Positions 60,301 through 64,000 of a DNA stretch of 64,000 nt are shown here, one piece after another. The stretch's first letter is position 1; each line of letters begins with the position of its first letter. Source of the DNA: Streptomyces parvus (GTDB lineage Bacteria; Actinomycetota; Actinomycetes; Streptomycetales; Streptomycetaceae); assembly GCF_014648875.1 (NCBI RefSeq), contig NZ_BMRY01000011.1:124001-188000 (forward strand), read 5' to 3'. Both the position numbers and the translations under genes were made by a program. The notes under the pieces were generated by a model, which saw only the letters and a program-made list of their open reading frames with translations, did not search any database and was not told where the DNA came from.

Positions 60301-60385
60301 CAACCTGCGCGTGTACGTCCTGGACCTCGGCGGCAAGAACGCCGCGCCGGGGAAGATCGGTGCGGCGGGGCCGTATCTGAAGTAG
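57356..60385 (+). CDS. Secreted alpha-amylase (GH13) with two CBM25-like modules and FnIII
   Basis: 1009 aa. Signal peptide 1-about 38 (RRPLAAAVAAAGLLGLLTAV). Two starch-binding modules of CBM25 type (about 50-142 and 158-255), each with an NWSAYYLHYSPDGGSWTAVPG-like repeat and CTxWVK. An FnIII domain (265-350: APSAPTAVKATADGVAVVVTWEP). The GH13 barrel spans about 370-900: DFKGLVQKLDYIKGLGFSAIWITPV, DVVHNHSS, GVDGFRLDTAVHIPR (nucleophile Asp), FVFGEVAAF (acid Glu) and VYVDSHDYGPN (third Asp). Two extra cysteine pairs fit extracellular life. ATG 57356 has GGAGA nearby. A galM gene lies convergent downstream. Confidence 0.95.
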   Translation: MRRTPHRLLRRPLAAAVAAAGLLGLLTAVPQAPPAPASEPAASSAAAETTATVFYSTKTRNWSAYYLHYSPDGGSWTAVPGTRMEAACTDWVKLTVPLGDAGGLKATFTDGSGTWDNNAGRNYDLGTGNITVQDGTVAHSDPCADAGPGEPEEPDGPNTASVYYATSTVGWSTVNLHYRPHGGAWTAVPGIGMEAACTGWVKRTVDLGSATGLQAAFNNGNGVWDNNNGSDYTLAAGLTTVKDRTVTASAKDPCAAEEPDTEAPSAPTAVKATADGVAVVVTWEPATDDRGVTKYQVTRTGGTKGTVVTDTASTVFSDTGLDAKTAYRYTVRAVDAAGNVSAGSAPASVTTGEKPTAPATGTPLGTDPRKDPIYFVLTARFNDGDPTNNRGGSQHEKSGNAANDDPMFRGDFKGLVQKLDYIKGLGFSAIWITPVVLNRSDYDYHGYHGYDFYKVDPRLESAGASYQDLIDAAHAKGMKIYQDVVHNHSSRWGAKGLFTPKAYGVRDAQWSWYYDEKNDGFTYDGLTVEPKSGKSYYNGDLWSTAEPTGNTCVGWGTPTGHTSPEGYRIYNCQWPSPTSGMFPKALYHTCWIGNWEGEDSRSCWLHDDLADFNTENAQVQNYLIGAYNKYIDMGVDGFRLDTAVHIPRTTWNRRFLPAIQERVTQRFGAEAAQNFFVFGEVAAFVNDKWNRGSVNHSAQFFTWKERKEYSADDEKAALEMYDYEQQQGTAAQPVSDNAFLKGNAYHAPDRSRFSGMNIIDMRMHMNFGDADNAFHNGKDSDDAVNDATYNVVYVDSHDYGPNKSSERYTGGTDAWAENMSLMWTFRGIPTLYYGSEIEFQKGKKIDCGPTCPLATTGRAYFGDHLAGEVTASDFGKVSSATGKVADTLAAPLAKHLQRLNEIRRAVPALQMGQYSTEGISGSMAYKRRYTDAASGTDSFALVTVSGSATYTGVPNGTYKDAVTGDTKVVSGGTLTVPAPGKGNLRVYVLDLGGKNAAPGKIGAAGPYLK

Positions 60386-60419
60386 CGGACCCGGCCGGCC
60401 CGGCCGCCCGGATGCGCGG

Positions 60420-61487
60420 CTACCGCGTCCGCAGGTGCGGGAAGCGCCATTCGGTGCGGCTGCGCAGGGTTTCGCCTGGGCGCAGCACCGTGCTCGGGTG
60501 GCCGGGGCGGTTGGGTGAGTCCGGGAGGTGCTGGGTCTCCAGGCAGAGGGAGCCGTGGCGCTGGTGGCGGCGGCCGGTGCCGTCGGTGAACGCGCCGTCG
60601 AGCTGGTTGGCGGTGTAGATCTGGAGGCCCGGTTCGGTGGTCCACAGTTCAAGGGTGCGACGGTAGCCGGGCGCGGTGAGGCGGGCTGCGCGGCGCAGGG
60701 TTCCGGGGTTGGCTTCGGGGCGCAGGATCCAGCAGTGGTCGTAGCCGCCGGCCCGGTCCAGTTGGGCGTCCGGGTGGTCGAGGCGTTCGCCGATGCGGTG
60801 GGGGGTGGTGAGGTCGAAGGGGGTGCCGGTCACCGGGGCGGGCGGGCCTTCGGGGATGGAGCCGGCGTCGACGGGGAGGTAGGCGTCGGCGTCGACCTGG
60901 AGGGTGTGGCCGAGGATGTCGTCGTCGCCGAGGTTGAGGTAGGCGTGGTTGGTGAGGTTGACGACGGTGGGCCGGTCGGTGGCGGCCGTGTAGTCGACGG
61001 CGAGGGTGCCGGTGGTGTCCAGGGTGTAGGTGGCGGTGACGTCGAGCGCGCCGGGGAAGCCCATGTCGCCGTCGGGGCTGTGCAGGGTGAGCCGGAGGAC
61101 GGCGGCGGAGTCCGTACGGTCCGCCTCGGCCTGCCAGATCTTGGTGTGGAAGCCGTCGGGGCCGCCGTGCAGGGCGTGGCCTCGGTCGTTGGCGGGGATG
61201 TGGTGCGTGGTGCCGTCGAGGGTGAAGCGGCCGTGGGCGATGCGGTTGGCGTACCGGCCGACGATCGCCCCGAAGTACGGGTTCTTGTCGGTGTAGTCGT
61301 CGAGCGCGGGCAGCGAGCGGACGACCGGGCCGGGTTCGCCTGCGGTGTCCGGCACGGTGAGGCTGTGCAGGACACCGCCGTAGGTGAGGATCTCGGCCCG
61401 GACGCCGGTGCCGGAGTCGAGGGTCCAGAGGTCGGTCTCGCTCTGCCCGTGGGCGCGGCCGAACGGTTTGCGGTGCACGGTGGGCAT
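60420..61487 (-). CDS. galM: Aldose 1-epimerase
   Basis: 355 aa. Galactose mutarotase signatures: YGGVLHSLTVPD, GAIVGRYANRIAHGRFTLDG, HALHGGPDGFHTKIW, VVNLTNHAYLNLG (His catalytic base region), GYDHCWIL and CLETQHLPDSPNRP with Glu. It interconverts alpha and beta sugars. Follows the LacI repressor gene by 50 bp on the same strand, so probably under its control with the sugar permeases. Confidence 0.94.
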   Translation of the reverse strand: MPTVHRKPFGRAHGQSETDLWTLDSGTGVRAEILTYGGVLHSLTVPDTAGEPGPVVRSLPALDDYTDKNPYFGAIVGRYANRIAHGRFTLDGTTHHIPANDRGHALHGGPDGFHTKIWQAEADRTDSAAVLRLTLHSPDGDMGFPGALDVTATYTLDTTGTLAVDYTAATDRPTVVNLTNHAYLNLGDDDILGHTLQVDADAYLPVDAGSIPEGPPAPVTGTPFDLTTPHRIGERLDHPDAQLDRAGGYDHCWILRPEANPGTLRRAARLTAPGYRRTLELWTTEPGLQIYTANQLDGAFTDGTGRRHQRHGSLCLETQHLPDSPNRPGHPSTVLRPGETLRSRTEWRFPHLRTR

Positions 61488-61537
61488 GAGGAGTCCTTGG
61501 GGGTGCGGACGACGTCTGGCGGGACTGGCGGGGTGCG

Positions 61538-62569
61538 TCAGCTCGGCGGCCCGGAGGACTCGCGGGGCGTGGTGGATTCGCGGACGACGAGGCGGTAGCC
61601 GGGGCGGGGCCGCCGGGGTTCGGCGACCGTGGTGCCGGCGAGGCGTTCGACGAGGCTGTCGACGGCGAGCCGCGCGATGGCCGCCTTGTCCGGGGCGATG
61701 GTGGTCAGGGTGGTGGCCCCGTACCGGCTCTCCTCGATGTCGTCGAAGCCGACGACGGCGATGTCGCCCGGGACGGTGAGGCCGCGTTCGGTGATGGTGC
61801 GCATGGCCCCGATCGCGATCAGGTCGTTGTACGCGAACACGGCGTCGGGCCGCTCTCCCCGGTCGAGGAGCGAGGCCATCGCGGCGGCCCCGTCCTCGCG
61901 GCCGTAGCCGTCGGTGACGACCACCAGGGACTCGTCGGGGGTGATCCCGGAGGCGGCCAGCTCCTCGCGCCAGCCGCGCAGCCGGAGGTGGGCGGGCTGG
62001 CGTTCCTGCCCGGTGCGGGAGCCGAGGAAGGCGATACGCCGGTGGCCCAGCGCGATGAGGTGGGCGACGGCCTCACGGGCGGCGGCCACGTTGTCGATGG
62101 CGATGTGGTCGTACGGGGCCTCGTACTCGCGCTCGCCGAGCAGCACCAGCGGCGCGGTCTCGGTGCGGGCCATCAGGTCCTCGGTCTCCAGGTGGATGGG
62201 GCTGAGGATGAGCCCGTCGATGACGTGGGAGCGGAATCCCTGGCAGACCAGCAGCTCCTTCTCGCGCTGGCCCGCCGTGTGGTCGACCAGGACGGTGTAG
62301 TCGTGCCGGGCCGCCGCGTCGACGACCTCGCCGGCCAGCTCCGCGAAGTACGGGTTGCCGAACTCGGGGACGGCCAGCGCGATGATGCCGGTGCGGCCCT
62401 TGCGCAGATGGCGGGCGGTGAGGTTCGGCCGGTAGCCGAGCTCGTCGATCGCCTGCTGCACCTTGGCCCGCATCTTCGGGGTGACGTGCTGGTAGTTGTT
62501 GACCACGTTCGACACGGTCTTGATGGACACGCCCGCCCGTTGAGCTACGTCCTTGAGGCTGACGCCCAC
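61538..62569 (-). CDS. LacI family sugar repressor
   Basis: 343 aa. N-terminal HTH: SLKDVAQRAGVSIKTVSNVVNNYQHVTPKMRAKVQQAIDELGYRPN, with hinge region following, then the periplasmic-binding-like sensor (IIALAVPEFGNPYFAELAGEVVDAAA). GTG 62569 has AAGGAG 4 nt upstream; the longer in-frame start would add a non-LacI tail. Follows the permease genes by 46 bp. A local LacI remnant at 44.4 kb is unrelated in position. Confidence 0.93.
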   Translation of the reverse strand: MGVSLKDVAQRAGVSIKTVSNVVNNYQHVTPKMRAKVQQAIDELGYRPNLTARHLRKGRTGIIALAVPEFGNPYFAELAGEVVDAAARHDYTVLVDHTAGQREKELLVCQGFRSHVIDGLILSPIHLETEDLMARTETAPLVLLGEREYEAPYDHIAIDNVAAAREAVAHLIALGHRRIAFLGSRTGQERQPAHLRLRGWREELAASGITPDESLVVVTDGYGREDGAAAMASLLDRGERPDAVFAYNDLIAIGAMRTITERGLTVPGDIAVVGFDDIEESRYGATTLTTIAPDKAAIARLAVDSLVERLAGTTVAEPRRPRPGYRLVVRESTTPRESSGPPS

Positions 62570-62615
62570 GGCACTCCTTGTTTTTCTTGGTTCGACACGG
62601 CCCGACCCGTACGGC

Positions 62616-63668
62616 TCAGGTGGTTCTCCGGCTGCGTGCGAGGTAACGCTGCGCCACCACGACAACGATAAGGAAGCCGCCGCTGACCACCGACTGGTAC
62701 GAGGAGTTGAGCGAGCCGATCTGGTTGATCAGGTTCTGGATCACGGCGAGCAGCAGGACGCCCCAGAGGGTGCCGCTGATCGAGCCCGCCCCGCCGATGA
62801 GGAGCGTGCCGCCGATGACGACGGCGGAGATCGCGTCCAGCTCCATGCCGACCCCGACGATGGTGACGCCGGAGGAGAGGCGGGCGGCGTTCAGCGCTCC
62901 GGCGAGTCCGGCGAGCAGCCCGCTGAGGGTGTAGACGAGGATCTTCGTGCGGGCGACGGGCAGTCCCATCAGGGTGGCCGCGTCGCTGCTGCCGCCGACC
63001 GCGAACAGCGTCTGCCCGAACGAGGTCCGCTGGAGGAGCAGGCCGCCCGCTCCGAAGAGGGCCAGCGCGATGAGGATCGGGTGTCCGAAGCCCCAGACGC
63101 TGCCCTGGCCCAGCTCGGCGAAGGCGGAGTCCTTCGGCACCAGGTAGGTGGTGGCGCCCTCGTCGGTGAAGGCGAGCAGCATGCCGCGCGCCGCGAGGAG
63201 GCTGGCGAGCGTGACGATGAACGGGGCCATGTTGGCGCGGGCGATGAGCAAGCCGTTGACCAGGCCGATCGTTCCGCAGACCACCAGGGGCACGAGCAGG
63301 GCGGCGAAGAAGCCCCATTGCGATGCCCAGGCGGCGAGGACGCCACCGAGGGCGAAGACGGAGCCGACGGAGAGGTCGATGCCGCCGGTGATGATGACGA
63401 GGGTCATGCCGAGCGCGACGATCGCGAGGAACGACGCCTGGACGGTGACGCCCCGGGCGTTGTCGAGGCTGGCGAACGTCGGGTAGACGAACGAGGCGAT
63501 GAGGATCACGGTCAGCAGGACCGCGAGGACGCCCTGGCGCTGGACGAGTTCGCCGATGCGGGAGCCGGTGGAGCGTTCGGGGCGGGGTTCGGGACGCGAG
63601 GAGGCGCTCTTGAGGGGCGCCGGGGCCTTCGCCGCGGGCACGGTGGCCGGTGTGGTGGTCTTGTTCAT
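62616..63668 (-). CDS. RbsC-type sugar ABC permease
   Basis: 350 aa, about ten helices. ALGMTLVIITGGIDLSVGSVFALGGVLAAWA is the BPD_transp_2 signature (monosaccharide importers), and GGTLLIGGAGSISGTLWGVLLLAVIQNLINQIG is the EAA-like ATPase-contact region. The N-terminal 40 residues are hydrophilic. Overlaps the second permease by 4 bp upstream. The ATPase and binding protein would lie off the right edge. Forms a channel with that permease. Confidence 0.92.
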   Translation of the reverse strand: MNKTTTPATVPAAKAPAPLKSASSRPEPRPERSTGSRIGELVQRQGVLAVLLTVILIASFVYPTFASLDNARGVTVQASFLAIVALGMTLVIITGGIDLSVGSVFALGGVLAAWASQWGFFAALLVPLVVCGTIGLVNGLLIARANMAPFIVTLASLLAARGMLLAFTDEGATTYLVPKDSAFAELGQGSVWGFGHPILIALALFGAGGLLLQRTSFGQTLFAVGGSSDAATLMGLPVARTKILVYTLSGLLAGLAGALNAARLSSGVTIVGVGMELDAISAVVIGGTLLIGGAGSISGTLWGVLLLAVIQNLINQIGSLNSSYQSVVSGGFLIVVVVAQRYLARSRRTT

Positions 63669-64000
63669 CGGGACCTACGCTCCCGGGCGACGTAGACGGC
63701 GGCGATGATGATGGCCGCCTGGGCGATCTGTGCGGTGGAGTCGGGCAGGTCGTGCTTGACGAGGGTGGCGCGCAGCAGCTGCATCAGCAGGGCTCCGGCG
63801 ACGGTGCCGAGCACGCGGATGGAGCCGCCGTTCAGCGGGGTGCCGCCGACGACGACCGCCGTGATGGCGGACAGCTCCATGAGGGTGCCGAGGGATGACG
63901 GGTCGCTGGCGGTGAGCCGTGCGGTGGCGAGGATGCCGGCGAGGGCGGCCATCACCCCGCAGAGGATGTAGACGCCGATCAGGACGCGCTTGACGGGCAG
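63665..64000 (-). CDS. RbsC-type sugar ABC permease, C-terminal part (runs off edge)
   Basis: The last 111 codons are visible: GVYILCGVMAALAGILATARLTASDPSSLGTLMELSAITAVVVGGTPLNGGSIRVLGTVAGALLMQLLRATLVKHDLPDSTAQIAQAAIIIAAVYVARERRSR. The GGTPLNGG motif matches the BPD_transp_2 contact loop. Overlaps the next permease by 4 bp (ATGA). The start and the operon's first genes are outside the window. Confidence 0.9.
   Translation of the reverse strand: MPVKRVLIGVYILCGVMAALAGILATARLTASDPSSLGTLMELSAITAVVVGGTPLNGGSIRVLGTVAGALLMQLLRATLVKHDLPDSTAQIAQAAIIIAAVYVARERRSR

Overview
This is high-GC actinobacterial DNA, almost certainly from a Streptomyces chromosome. The signs are strong third-position GC bias, many 4-bp ATGA/GTGA gene overlaps, GTG starts, leaderless promoters, an RppA/P450 melanin pair, a SigB/SigF/SigG-type sigma factor, and only one recognised TTA (bldA) codon. 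I saw no tRNA, rRNA, CRISPR array, insertion sequence or phage module.

Layout. 0-4 kb: error-prone polymerase dnaE2 next to the start of a probable Y-family polymerase, with an SOS-box-like site upstream, divergent from an Asp23/Gls24 protein. 4-10 kb: SDR, VOC protein, DsbA-like thioredoxin and partner membrane protein, a small deoxyribosyltransferase-like protein, an orphan SUKH-4-like protein, and an ArsR regulator divergent from an S41 peptidase. 10-13 kb: PTS-type dihydroxyacetone kinase dhaKLM and a NUDIX gene. 13-15 kb: an ABC-F ribosome-protection-type ATPase whose leader carries a ten-residue ORF. 15-20 kb: TetR-SDR-alcohol dehydrogenase operon, SpoIIE/PP2C phosphatase, GNAT. 20-25 kb: SigB-type sigma factor, then an XRE-TetR fusion regulator driving a probable carnitine catabolic operon (keto-acid cleavage enzyme, carnitine dehydrogenase, thioesterase).

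25-30.5 kb: CbiZ and a PRC-barrel/DUF2382 protein, then a cobalamin-riboswitch-led BtuF-BtuC-BtuD locus that looks dead. btuF has an in-frame stop and a deletion joins btuC to btuD out of frame. 30.6-39.8 kb: a compact ketosynthase-ACP-acyl-CoA oxidase-ketosynthase-KAS III locus of unknown product, followed by a PfkB kinase, an MFS pump and an ArsR regulator. The KAS III gene has a TTA codon. 39.8-46 kb: PadR/SnoaL divergent pair with a highly symmetrical operator, a periplasmic-binding-type protein without a signal peptide, a secreted metzincin, a BrkB-type membrane protein, a cupin, the 3' remnant of a LacI gene and a secreted subtilase.

46-52.7 kb: P450-rppA (THN/melanin) and a siderophore ABC operon behind an iron box. 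52.7-57 kb: a MerR-methyltransferase fusion with a classic 19-bp-spacer MerR promoter, AraC regulator, EF-hand protein, a degenerate GyrB-like protein lacking TOPRIM, and a hotdog thioesterase. 57-64 kb: carbohydrate use, with a secreted multidomain alpha-amylase, galM, a LacI repressor and two RbsC-type sugar permeases, the last running off the right edge.

Main points for a second look: the ABC-F leader peptide, the decaying B12-uptake operon, the XRE-TetR regulator with two perfect palindromes, the KS-ACP-ACOX-KS-KASIII locus, the degenerate GyrB paralogue and the MerR-methyltransferase fusion.
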